Assembly (NCBI GenBank): GCA_902583445.1
Contig: CACHVZ010000003.1
Location: 62,001 to 126,000, forward strand
Length of the DNA: 64,000 bases
Direction of reading: 5' to 3'
Source of the DNA: an uncultured Bacteroidota bacterium
Lineage (GTDB): Bacteria > Bacteroidota > Bacteroidia > Flavobacteriales > Flavobacteriaceae
The notes beneath the pieces are model-generated. The model saw only the letters and a list, made by a program, of their open reading frames with translations. It did no database searches and was not told the origin of the DNA. Made by a program: the position numbers and the translations under genes. Each line of letters starts with the position of its first letter. Positions within the stretch are counted from its first letter, which is position 1. Positions 19,582-25,988 of the stretch are shown in pieces.

Positions 19582-20702
19582 AGTGATTTATTAAGTGCAT
19601 TGAAAAAAATATCAAAATGATTTTTTTTAATTGACAATGGAGGTAAAATTCTAATTAAATTTTTATTACTGCTGCTACCAGTAAAAATTTTATGTTCGTA
19701 GACTAACTTTGATCTTAATTCTGAGACATCAAAATCAAATTCTATTCCCAACATCAAACCTCTTCCCTTTACCTTTTTTATGGAGTTGAATTTTGAAGCA
19801 ATATTTTTAAAATAGCTCTCTAACTCTATAGCTTTTTTACAAATGTTATTTTTTTTCAAAAATTCAAGAACACTTAAAGAAGCAACACATGCTAGATGAT
19901 TACCACCGTATGTAGTCCCGAGTATACCTTTTTGAGGATGGATATTAGGATTTACAAGAATTCCTCCTACTGGAAAACCATTTCCCATTCCTTTTGCGAT
20001 TGTAATTATATCAGGCTGAATATTAAATTTTTGAAAAGCAAAAAATTGACCGGAACGACAAAATCCTGATTGAACCTCATCTGCAATTATAGATACCTGA
20101 TATTTTTTTTGATAATAGTCTAGTCCATTAATAAAGTCCTCGTCAGGTTGGTCAAGTCCTCCAACCCCTTGAATTGATTCAAATATTATTGCACTTACGT
20201 CTCCCTTATCTAACTCTATTTCTAACTTTTTATTGTCATTAAATTCAATAAAACTAACATTATGTTGTTTGTTCAGCTCAGAGTTAATGTATTTATTATC
20301 AGTAACTGCAACGGCAGCTGATGTTCTTCCATGAAAAGAATTTTTAAAAGCAATTATTCTCTTTTTTCCTGTATTAAAAGAAGATAGCTTTAGAGCATTT
20401 TCTACAGCCTCAGCACCAGAGTTACACATGAACAGCTTATAATTATCTAAATCTGCTTGTGAGTTAATCTCTTTCGATAATTCATCCTGTAATGGATTTC
20501 TTACAGCATTTGAATAAAATCCTAGATTCTTAAGTTGATTAGTTATATTCTTAACATATTTTTTTTCAGAATGACCTATTGAGATTACTGCATGTCCTCC
20601 ATATAAATCTAAATATTTATTATTAAAATCATCATAAATATATACATCCTTTCCCTTTACAGGAACTACATCAAATTGGTTGTAAACGTCAAATGTTTTC
20701 AT
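19578..20702 (-). CDS. argD: N-acylornithine aminotransferase (ArgD)
   Basis: 374 residues, class-III PLP aminotransferase. Converts N-acylglutamate semialdehyde to N-acylornithine with glutamate as amino donor. Visible: the GAEAVENALK segment (96-105), SFHGRTSAAV (122-131), ADEVQSGFCRSG with Asp208, and the PLP lysine Lys237 in TIAKGMGNG. Lies 1 nt after argC and overlaps argF' by 4 nt. Confidence 0.94.
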   Translation of the reverse strand: MKTFDVYNQFDVVPVKGKDVYIYDDFNNKYLDLYGGHAVISIGHSEKKYVKNITNQLKNLGFYSNAVRNPLQDELSKEINSQADLDNYKLFMCNSGAEAVENALKLSSFNTGKKRIIAFKNSFHGRTSAAVAVTDNKYINSELNKQHNVSFIEFNDNKKLEIELDKGDVSAIIFESIQGVGGLDQPDEDFINGLDYYQKKYQVSIIADEVQSGFCRSGQFFAFQKFNIQPDIITIAKGMGNGFPVGGILVNPNIHPQKGILGTTYGGNHLACVASLSVLEFLKKNNICKKAIELESYFKNIASKFNSIKKVKGRGLMLGIEFDFDVSELRSKLVYEHKIFTGSSSNKNLIRILPPLSIKKNHFDIFFNALNKSL

Positions 20703-20703
20703 A

Positions 20704-21675
20704 TTAATAAATTGAACCTTTAAAATTTAGACCTAAGCTTTCCTCATAACCATAAATAATATTCAAGTTTTGTACTGCTTGACCTGATGCCCCTTTAAGA
20801 AGATTATCTAAAACAGTAGTTATATGAATTATATTTTCATGGAATTCTATTTTCAAATGGCAATTATTAGTATTAATTACCTCTTTTAGGTTTATATCAT
20901 TTTTAGATAAAAAAGTAAAAGGATGATTTTCATAGAAGTCTTCATAAATAATCTTGATATCCTCAATCTCATGATCAAATTTCATATAAATCGAAGTGAA
21001 AATTCCTCTAGTAAAGTTTCCTCTGTATGGAACAAAATAAATTTTAGAATCGTTACCCAAGATATTTAATGTTTGATATATCTCATTTAAATGTTGGTGA
21101 TTAAAAGGTTTATAAATGGATAAGTTATTATTTCTCCAGTTGAAGTTATTTGTATCTGAACTCATCTTACCAGCACCAGTACTTCCTGTTATCGCATTAA
21201 CATGAATATCATTTTTTATTAATTTATTAACCATTAATGGAAGTAAACCAATTTGAATAGCAGTTGCAAAACATCCAGGATTTGCAATTGATTTACTTTG
21301 TTTAATCTTTTCTCTATTGAACTCCGGCAAACTATATAGAAAATTTCTTGATTTATATTTGTTATTATTGATTAACCTAAAATCTGAACTAAGATCAATT
21401 ATAATCATGTCACTTTTAAAATTATAATTATCTAAAAAAAATTTGGACTTTCCATGTCCCAGACATAGAAATAGTACATCAATGTCCGTAGTAATTTGAT
21501 CAGAAAAAATAATATCTGTTTTCCCTAACAAATCTGGATGTATTTCATGAATATTTTTTCCATTTTGAGATGAAGAATAAATGAATTTTATTTTAAACTT
21601 TGGGTGATTCAGTAATATTCTAATTAACTCACCCCCTGTAAATCCTGAACCCCCTACTATTCCTATTTTTTTCAT
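20704..21675 (-). CDS. argC: N-acetyl-gamma-glutamyl-phosphate reductase (ArgC)
   Basis: 323 residues. Reduces N-acylglutamyl phosphate to the semialdehyde with NADPH. Visible: GIVGGSGFTGGELIR nucleotide loop (5-19), catalytic Cys135 in NPGCFATAIQIGLLPL, and the PFNHQHLNEI segment that carries the family's conserved His. Second enzyme gene after argG, with a 2-nt gap. Confidence 0.95.
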   Translation of the reverse strand: MKKIGIVGGSGFTGGELIRILLNHPKFKIKFIYSSSQNGKNIHEIHPDLLGKTDIIFSDQITTDIDVLFLCLGHGKSKFFLDNYNFKSDMIIIDLSSDFRLINNNKYKSRNFLYSLPEFNREKIKQSKSIANPGCFATAIQIGLLPLMVNKLIKNDIHVNAITGSTGAGKMSSDTNNFNWRNNNLSIYKPFNHQHLNEIYQTLNILGNDSKIYFVPYRGNFTRGIFTSIYMKFDHEIEDIKIIYEDFYENHPFTFLSKNDINLKEVINTNNCHLKIEFHENIIHITTVLDNLLKGASGQAVQNLNIIYGYEESLGLNFKGSIY

Positions 21676-21677
21676 TA

Positions 21678-22862
21678 CTATTTATTTATTTGTTTAAATA
21701 TTCTTGAAGAATTTGAATAAATTTTAATAAATCCTTTAATGTCATCAGAAGACCAGTTTAAATTTTCTTCTCCATAAACTCCTGAATTATCATTCATTAA
21801 ATCATGTTTAGATTTAATTCCATTTAATTTAAAATTATATGGACTTAATTCCACAAAAACATTTCCAGTAACATATCTTTGACTTTTTTCAAAATATGCT
21901 TCAATATCTTCAATTACTGGATCAAAGTATTGCCCTTCATGAATTAACATACCATATAATTTTGAAATAGATTCTTTTTGAAAAATTTGCCATTTCGACA
22001 TAGTATGCTTTTCCAAAAGTTCATGAGCCTTAATTATAATTCTTGCTGCAGATGCTTCAAAACCTACTCTACCTTTAATTCCAATTATAGAATCACCAAC
22101 ATGAACATCCCTTCCAATAGCATATTTACTGGATATTTCCTCAAGGTAATCTATCAAATCAATGGGATTAGATCTTTTATTATTAATTGATACTATTTCA
22201 CCTTTTATAAATTTTATATTTAATACTTTTGTTCTCTTTTCTATTAATTTTTTTGTAAATGCCTTATTTGGAAGAGTTTTAAAAGAGGTTAAAGTCTCAT
22301 CACCACCGATTGTAGTACCCCATATTCCTTTGTTTATTGAGTACTTAGAGTTATTCCATCTAAACTTTACACCCATTTTTTTTAAGTACGATATTTCCTG
22401 TTTCCTTGAAATATTATTGTCTCTTATTGGAGTAATTATATTAATATTTGGATTTAATATTTGAAAAATTGAATCAAATCTTACTTGATCATTTCCTGCA
22501 CCAGTTGATCCATGAGCAATAGTATTTATATTATTTTTTTTTGAATAATTCATTATTTCAATTGCTTGTATTATTCTTTCAGAACTAACTGAAAGAGGAT
22601 AAGAATTATTCTTGAGAACATTACCAAAAATTAAAAACTTAATTATTTTATCGTAGAATGGTTTCTTTGCATCAATTGAAATAAATTTTGAAGCACCTAA
22701 TTCAATCGCTTGTTTTTTTATATTGATTAGTTCTGATTTATTAAAGCCACCAGTATTCACTAATATAGCGTGAACATCAAAGCCATCAATAGATAGTCTC
22801 TTTAAACAAAATGAAGTATCGAGACCTCCACTGTAAGCTAAAACTATAGTTTTATTTTTCAT
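21678..22862 (-). CDS. argG: Argininosuccinate synthase
   Basis: 394 residues. Joins citrulline and aspartate with ATP to form argininosuccinate. The P-loop-like AYSGGLDTS (9-17) and the AHGSTGAGNDQVRF segment are the family's signatures; GTTIGGD is also visible. It is 2 nt downstream of the GNAT gene. Citrulline comes from deacylation by the ArgE-like enzyme of the same operon. Confidence 0.95.
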   Translation of the reverse strand: MKNKTIVLAYSGGLDTSFCLKRLSIDGFDVHAILVNTGGFNKSELINIKKQAIELGASKFISIDAKKPFYDKIIKFLIFGNVLKNNSYPLSVSSERIIQAIEIMNYSKKNNINTIAHGSTGAGNDQVRFDSIFQILNPNINIITPIRDNNISRKQEISYLKKMGVKFRWNNSKYSINKGIWGTTIGGDETLTSFKTLPNKAFTKKLIEKRTKVLNIKFIKGEIVSINNKRSNPIDLIDYLEEISSKYAIGRDVHVGDSIIGIKGRVGFEASAARIIIKAHELLEKHTMSKWQIFQKESISKLYGMLIHEGQYFDPVIEDIEAYFEKSQRYVTGNVFVELSPYNFKLNGIKSKHDLMNDNSGVYGEENLNWSSDDIKGFIKIYSNSSRIFKQINK

Positions 22863-22864
22863 AA

Positions 22865-23386
22865 TTATTTTTTATCATATAACATACCTGTACATAGACA
22901 CATTGAAAACTCAGTTCTTTTGAGAATATCATAGTTTTGACATGTCTTACAGCCTTTCCAAAATTCTGGATCATCAGTTAATTCGCTAAAATGAGCAGGC
23001 CTATATCCAAGTTCATAATTTATTTTCATAACTGGCATTCCAGTTGTTATTCCAAAAATCTTTGATTTTGGATACTTTTTCAACGAGAGTTCTAGTACTT
23101 TCTTCTTAATCTTTTTTCCAATACCCATATTTCTGTATTTTGGTGATACTATTAATCCAGAATGAGCAACATACTCTCCATGCTCCCATGCTTCAATATA
23201 ACAGAACCCAGCAAAATTATTTTCATCTAATGCGATGACAGAATTTCCAGATAAAATTTTTTCTTTTATATATGTAGGAGATCTTCTAGCAATTCCTGTC
23301 CCCCTAATTTTAGCGGACTCATCTATTAGTTTGCTAATTAATTTACTATATTCTGTATGTTCGGCATTAGCCAGTTTTATTATCAA
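22865..23386 (-). CDS. GNAT acyltransferase heading the arginine operon (candidate ArgA')
   Basis: 173 residues, starting at TTG (23386); no suitable ATG lies near. GNAT fold with the acyl-CoA loop RNMGIGKK (85-92). The C-terminus carries four cysteines in CxxC (146, 149) and CxC (163, 165) arrangement, which could bind a metal. As first enzyme gene of a full arg operon that otherwise lacks an argA or argJ, it most probably makes N-acetyl- or N-succinylglutamate. That function is inferred from position and family. A short arginine-codon ORF precedes it by about 60 nt. Confidence 0.8.
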   Translation of the reverse strand: MIIKLANAEHTEYSKLISKLIDESAKIRGTGIARRSPTYIKEKILSGNSVIALDENNFAGFCYIEAWEHGEYVAHSGLIVSPKYRNMGIGKKIKKKVLELSLKKYPKSKIFGITTGMPVMKINYELGYRPAHFSELTDDPEFWKGCKTCQNYDILKRTEFSMCLCTGMLYDKK

Positions 23387-23446
23387 ATTCTGTATTTTAT
23401 TGGATTAAGTAAGTTAACTTCATATTGAAGCTATATCAAAAGGGAA

Positions 23447-23515
23447 TTATGCAACCCGACCTCGAAGAGTAAGTCGGTTGTGAAAAATACGATTGTATAT
23501 TTTCTTTAGAAACAT
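23447..23515 (-). CDS. Putative arginine leader peptide of the arg operon
   Basis: A 22-codon ORF (ATG 23515, TAA 23449-23447) upstream of the arginine operon. It begins MFLKKIYNRIF and ends RLTLRGRVA; Arg is at positions 9, 14, 18 and 20, encoded CGT, CGA, CGA and CGG. In the arg genes that I read codon by codon, arginine is AGA, so this clustering of rare CGN codons is unusual. Codons 13-21 lie in a hairpin (23480-23452). This fits ribosome-mediated control by charged tRNA-Arg. No Shine-Dalgarno is seen, as usual in this phylum. Alternative: the CG content belongs to a structured RNA and the frame is chance. Confidence 0.55.
   Translation of the reverse strand: MFLKKIYNRIFHNRLTLRGRVA
23452..23480 (-). 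promoter_or_regulatory. Hairpin in the arg operon leader
   Basis: Minus strand CAACCGAC pairs with GTCGGGTTG (8 bp with one bulged base); inside is a second small stem CTC-TTC-GAG. It overlaps the end of the leader ORF. No U-run follows, so it is not a plain terminator. A second stem AGCTTCA-ATA-TGAAGTT lies downstream, before the GNAT start. Confidence 0.55.
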
Positions 23516-23569
23516 ATTCATATATAAAATTGATAAAAAAAATTTTAATATCAAAATTTTAGGTTTAAA

Positions 23570-23725
23570 TTAGAAATAGTCAATCAATTTTAATAAAAAT
23601 TTATCTATAAATGAAAGTTGAGATTTGTGACTACCTCCCGAATATATAAGAAAACCCATATTTATAATTATATCAATAAATATTACAACAAAAAAAATAA
23701 TTATATACTTGATATTTTTTCTCAT
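23570..23725 (-). CDS. Small putative membrane protein (51 residues)
   Basis: ORF from ATG 23725 to TAA. Begins MRKNIKYIIIFFVVIFIDII, a positively charged start followed by one membrane helix, then a short polar tail containing IYSGGSHKSQLSFIDKF. Lies in the 410-nt gap between the arg operon and a divergent small ORF. No promoter box was found. Could be real because codon use is like its neighbours, but an ORF of this length in AT-rich DNA may be chance. Function unknown. Confidence 0.3.
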   Translation of the reverse strand: MRKNIKYIIIFFVVIFIDIIINMGFLIYSGGSHKSQLSFIDKFLLKLIDYF

Positions 23726-23767
23726 TTTTTTAACAATCAAAGGAGCTAATCAAAAAATATTCTAATC

Positions 23768-23775
23768 TAAATTTG
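23768..23775 (+). promoter_or_regulatory. Candidate -7 box (TAAATTTG)
   Basis: TAAATTTGC matches TAnnTTTG and lies 22 nt before the ATG of the 64-residue membrane ORF. No clear -33 TTG. Confidence 0.3.
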
Positions 23776-23797
23776 CAATTATACTAATTACTAATTT

Positions 23798-23992
23798 ATG
23801 ATTTTTGACTTGTTTGGCACATTATTTTCGATACTACTTTTTATTGTTGCAATAATAATAGTAAGAAGATGGGAAAAAGAAAAGATACTTGGAAAGAATT
23901 TCATTTTGCTAATGAAGATAATCTACGTTGGAGGTGCAATTTTAGGCACTTTTTTACTTATATATCAAATTATTTTTAAAACTACATTATAA
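23798..23992 (+). CDS. Small putative two-helix membrane protein (64 residues)
   Basis: Starts MIFDLFGTLFSILLFIVAII and has two hydrophobic helices (about residues 5-22 and 38-58) joined by a basic loop RRWEKEKILGKN. Not recognised. A consensus -7 box 22 nt upstream supports expression. It ends 4 nt before a decayed tRNA-Thr copy that lies on the opposite strand. Confidence 0.45.
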   Translation: MIFDLFGTLFSILLFIVAIIIVRRWEKEKILGKNFILLMKIIYVGGAILGTFLLIYQIIFKTTL

Positions 23993-23996
23993 TTGC

Positions 23997-24044
23997 ACCA
24001 ACACCGAGATTTGAACTCGGCAGCTTTTCTTTAACATGGAAAAA
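23997..24044 (-). pseudogene. Decayed 3' half of tRNA-Thr (duplicate flanking panD)
   Basis: Aligned at an offset of 410 nt with the intact tRNA-Thr(GGT), positions 24001-24040 match in 34 of 40 bases. It covers the anticodon arm, variable loop, T arm (GTTCAAATC intact) and part of the 3' acceptor strand. The D arm and 5' acceptor strand are missing and the anticodon is changed, so it cannot be a working tRNA. It has the same orientation as the tRNA and begins about 6 nt after the panD stop: the topology of an integration remnant at a tRNA 3' end, or of a decayed tandem duplication. Confidence 0.75.
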
Positions 24045-24050
24045 GAAAGA

Positions 24051-24380
24051 TTAATCAAATATTAAAAGCTTAGGCTTAAATTTCTTTGCTGATTTATGAT
24101 CTACCAGGGCAAAGCTATTTATTATAATTATATCACCTTTATTTATTTTATAAGTCGCAGGTCCATTAACGATGACATCTCCTTTACCTCTTTGTCCCTC
24201 AATTACATAAGTCTCTAATCTTTCGCCATTATTTACATTAAGCACTTGTATTTTTTCTCCGCTGATAAGACCTACTTTTTCCATGAGATCAATGTCAAGT
24301 GTTAGACTACCTATATAATCAAGATTTCCATCTGTTACCTTAATTCTGTGGATTTTAGATTTTAAAACTTCAATAAGCAT
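24051..24380 (-). CDS. panD: Aspartate 1-decarboxylase
   Basis: 109 residues. Makes beta-alanine from aspartate for pantothenate and coenzyme A. The self-processing site Gly24-Ser25 is present in DYIGSLTLD, which yields the pyruvoyl cofactor on Ser25; NGPAT and Lys9 are also conserved. Slightly shorter than most PanD proteins (115-127), lacking only tail residues. It stands alone, without panC or panB, and is flanked by tRNA-Thr(GGT) upstream and a decayed copy of the same tRNA downstream, which suggests it arrived here by integration or rearrangement. coaD of the same pathway is elsewhere in the window (45361). Confidence 0.95.
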   Translation of the reverse strand: MLIEVLKSKIHRIKVTDGNLDYIGSLTLDIDLMEKVGLISGEKIQVLNVNNGERLETYVIEGQRGKGDVIVNGPATYKINKGDIIIINSFALVDHKSAKKFKPKLLIFD

Positions 24381-24405
24381 TTAAGATTTGGTTTTTATAA
24401 ATATG

Positions 24406-24477
24406 AGCCAATACCGAGATTTGAACTCGGGACCTTTTCCTTACCAAGGAAACGCTCTACCCCTGAGCTATATCGGC
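24406..24477 (-). tRNA. tRNA-Thr (anticodon GGT)
   Basis: Full cloverleaf read on the minus strand: acceptor GCCGATA with TATTGGC, anticodon loop TTGGTAA, T loop GTTCAAATC. CCA is not encoded. Last of a four-tRNA cluster. Its 3' half is repeated at 23997-24044. Confidence 0.95.
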
Positions 24478-24486
24478 AAAAAGTAG

Positions 24487-24559
24487 AGCGGGAGACGAGG
24501 GTCGAACTCGCGACATTCAGCTTGGAAGGCTGACGCTCTACCAACTGAGCTACTCCCGC
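24487..24559 (-). tRNA. tRNA-Gly (anticodon TCC)
   Basis: Cloverleaf on the minus strand with acceptor GCGGGAG/CTCCCGC, anticodon loop TTCCAAG, T loop GTTCGACCC. CCA not encoded. Third gene of the cluster. Confidence 0.96.
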
Positions 24560-24567
24560 TTATTATG

Positions 24568-24649
24568 TGGGGAGAGCAGGATTCGAACCTACGAAGGCGA
24601 AGCCAACAGTTTTACAGACTGCTCTCGTTGACCGCTTGAGTATCTCCCC
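24568..24649 (-). tRNA. tRNA-Tyr (anticodon GTA)
   Basis: 82 nt with a long variable arm as expected for bacterial tRNA-Tyr; acceptor GGGGAGA/TCTCCCC, anticodon loop CTGTAAA, discriminator A. Second gene of the cluster. Confidence 0.96.
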
Positions 24650-24667
24650 AATTTCAAGATTTCAAAG

Positions 24668-24741
24668 AGCCGATAGAGGGACTCGAACCCACGACCTGCT
24701 GATTACAAATCAGCTGCTCTAGCCAGCTGAGCTATATCGGC
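24668..24741 (-). tRNA. tRNA-Thr (anticodon TGT)
   Basis: Acceptor GCCGATA/TATCGGC, anticodon loop TTTGTAA, T loop GTTCGAGTC. First gene of the Thr-Tyr-Gly-Thr cluster, the order that in many bacteria precedes tuf; here tuf does not follow. Confidence 0.96.
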
Positions 24742-24758
24742 TTGATATATAACAGTTG

Positions 24759-24785
24759 CAAAATAAATGCTTTTTTAACCTACAA
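24759..24785 (-). promoter_or_regulatory. Candidate promoter of the tRNA cluster
   Basis: Minus strand TTG, 17 nt, TATTTTG, one base short of the TAnnTTTG consensus, about 18 nt before tRNA-Thr(TGT). Confidence 0.3.
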
Positions 24786-24813
24786 CAAAGTAAAAAGAAA
24801 TAATTTTTAAAAA

Positions 24814-25701
24814 TTATTTAGCCCTAGGATGTGAGTTCTGGAAGACCTCTTTTATTCGTTCCATGCTAGTATGACTATAAACTTGTGTAGTAGATAAACT
24901 TGCATGACCAAGGAGCTCTTTTACAGAATTAATATCTGCTCCTTCGTTGATTAAATGAGTAGCAAAACTATGCCTTAAAACATGTGGAGCTTTTTTTACT
25001 TTAGGTGAAACAAGATTGAAATATTCGTTAACAGTTCTATAAACAAATTTCTCAGATAGCTGCTTTCCACCCTTTGATATAAACAGAAGATCTAAATCTA
25101 AATTTTTAAAACTTTTAGATTTTAATTCTTGATAGTAAATAATTGATTTCTTTAGCTTAGGAAGAATAGGGATTATCCTTTCTTTATTCCTTTTTCCTAT
25201 AACTTTTAAGGTAGATGATTCAAGGTTAACATTTGATGATTTTACTGAAATAAGCTCAATTCTTCTAACACCAGTAAAATAAAAGAATAAAATTATTGTC
25301 TTCTTAAGGGTTCCATTGTAGTCTTTATTAAAATAATCACTATCAAGTAAAGTATTAATCTCTTCTTTTGAGAATGGTACTTGAATCTTTTTTGATTGTT
25401 TGAGAGGGGAATGAGCAATCAAAGGTGAAGACTTAATAGTATCTGTTTTTATTAGAAATTTATAGAATGATTTTAAACTAGATATCTTTCTATTTATTGT
25501 ACGATTAGATATGTTATCATTTACCATTTTAACAATCCAAGATCTAATAACTTTATAATCGATATTTTCAATTTTAGTTTTAGTACCAGATTGGATTAAG
25601 AAATCATTGAAATTATTCAAGTCAGTCTTATAAGCGATAATTGTATGATTTGAGTAATTTTTTTCTACTCTGAGGTATTCAATAAACTTTTCAATAAGCA
25701 T
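24814..25701 (-). CDS. xerC: Tyrosine recombinase XerC-like
   Basis: 295 residues. SAM-like core-binding N-terminal domain (about 1-90) and tyrosine-recombinase catalytic domain with all expected residues: Arg146 (TGVRRIEL), Lys170, His240-x2-Arg243 (HVLRHSFATHL), His266 (LLGHASL) and nucleophile Tyr275. It should resolve chromosome dimers at dif together with a partner. Its place between rpsU and the Thr-Tyr-Gly-Thr tRNAs is the normal flavobacterial context, so it is a housekeeping enzyme rather than an island integrase. In relatives an hpf/raiA gene lies between it and the tRNAs; only 72 nt remain here. Confidence 0.92.
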   Translation of the reverse strand: MLIEKFIEYLRVEKNYSNHTIIAYKTDLNNFNDFLIQSGTKTKIENIDYKVIRSWIVKMVNDNISNRTINRKISSLKSFYKFLIKTDTIKSSPLIAHSPLKQSKKIQVPFSKEEINTLLDSDYFNKDYNGTLKKTIILFFYFTGVRRIELISVKSSNVNLESSTLKVIGKRNKERIIPILPKLKKSIIYYQELKSKSFKNLDLDLLFISKGGKQLSEKFVYRTVNEYFNLVSPKVKKAPHVLRHSFATHLINEGADINSVKELLGHASLSTTQVYSHTSMERIKEVFQNSHPRAK

Positions 25702-25743
25702 TACACATCTAAATTACGATGTCTAGAGAAAATATTGAGTAAT

Positions 25744-25938
25744 TTAAATGTTTTCTTGATCTTTAAGTCTCTGAATATGACGAGCTTTAAGAATTTTACT
25801 TCTATGTTCAACTGATGGTTTAACAAATTGCTTTCTATCTCTGAGAGATCTCATAACACCAGTTTTATCAAACTTACGCTTGAATCTCTTAAGAGCTTTA
25901 TCAATGTTTTCGCCGTCTTTGATAGGTATAATTAACAT
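25744..25938 (-). CDS. rpsU: 30S ribosomal protein S21
   Basis: 64 residues, starts MLIIPIKDGENIDKALKRFKR as typical for Bacteroidetes S21, strongly basic. Part of the small ribosomal subunit near the anti-Shine-Dalgarno end of 16S rRNA. Followed by xerC with a 42-nt gap. A TATATTTG box lies 19 nt upstream. Confidence 0.96.
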   Translation of the reverse strand: MLIIPIKDGENIDKALKRFKRKFDKTGVMRSLRDRKQFVKPSVEHRSKILKARHIQRLKDQENI

Positions 25939-25957
25939 ATAAAATTAATTTCGCACG

Positions 25958-25965
25958 CAAATATA
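25958..25965 (-). promoter_or_regulatory. Candidate -7 box (TATATTTG) of rpsU
   Basis: Exact TAnnTTTG match followed by C, 19 nt before the rpsU ATG. No good -33 TTG at the normal distance. Confidence 0.4.
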
Positions 25966-25988
25966 ACTAATTGTATTAAATAAGCTTA

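Noticed and set aside
22162-22464. 100-residue plus-strand ORF opposite argG
   Set aside because: Lies fully antisense inside argG, has no recognisable domain and reflects the AT-rich complementary frame.
23411-23420. Palindrome AAGTTAACTT before the arg GNAT as an operator
   Set aside because: Single AT-rich copy with no second site; chance expected.
23452-23480. Arg-leader hairpin as an intrinsic terminator
   Set aside because: No T-run follows the stem on the minus strand.
24814-25701. Tyrosine recombinase as integrase of an island at the tRNA cluster
   Set aside because: Its position after rpsU is the normal place of housekeeping XerC, and it lies on the far side of the tRNA cluster from panD.
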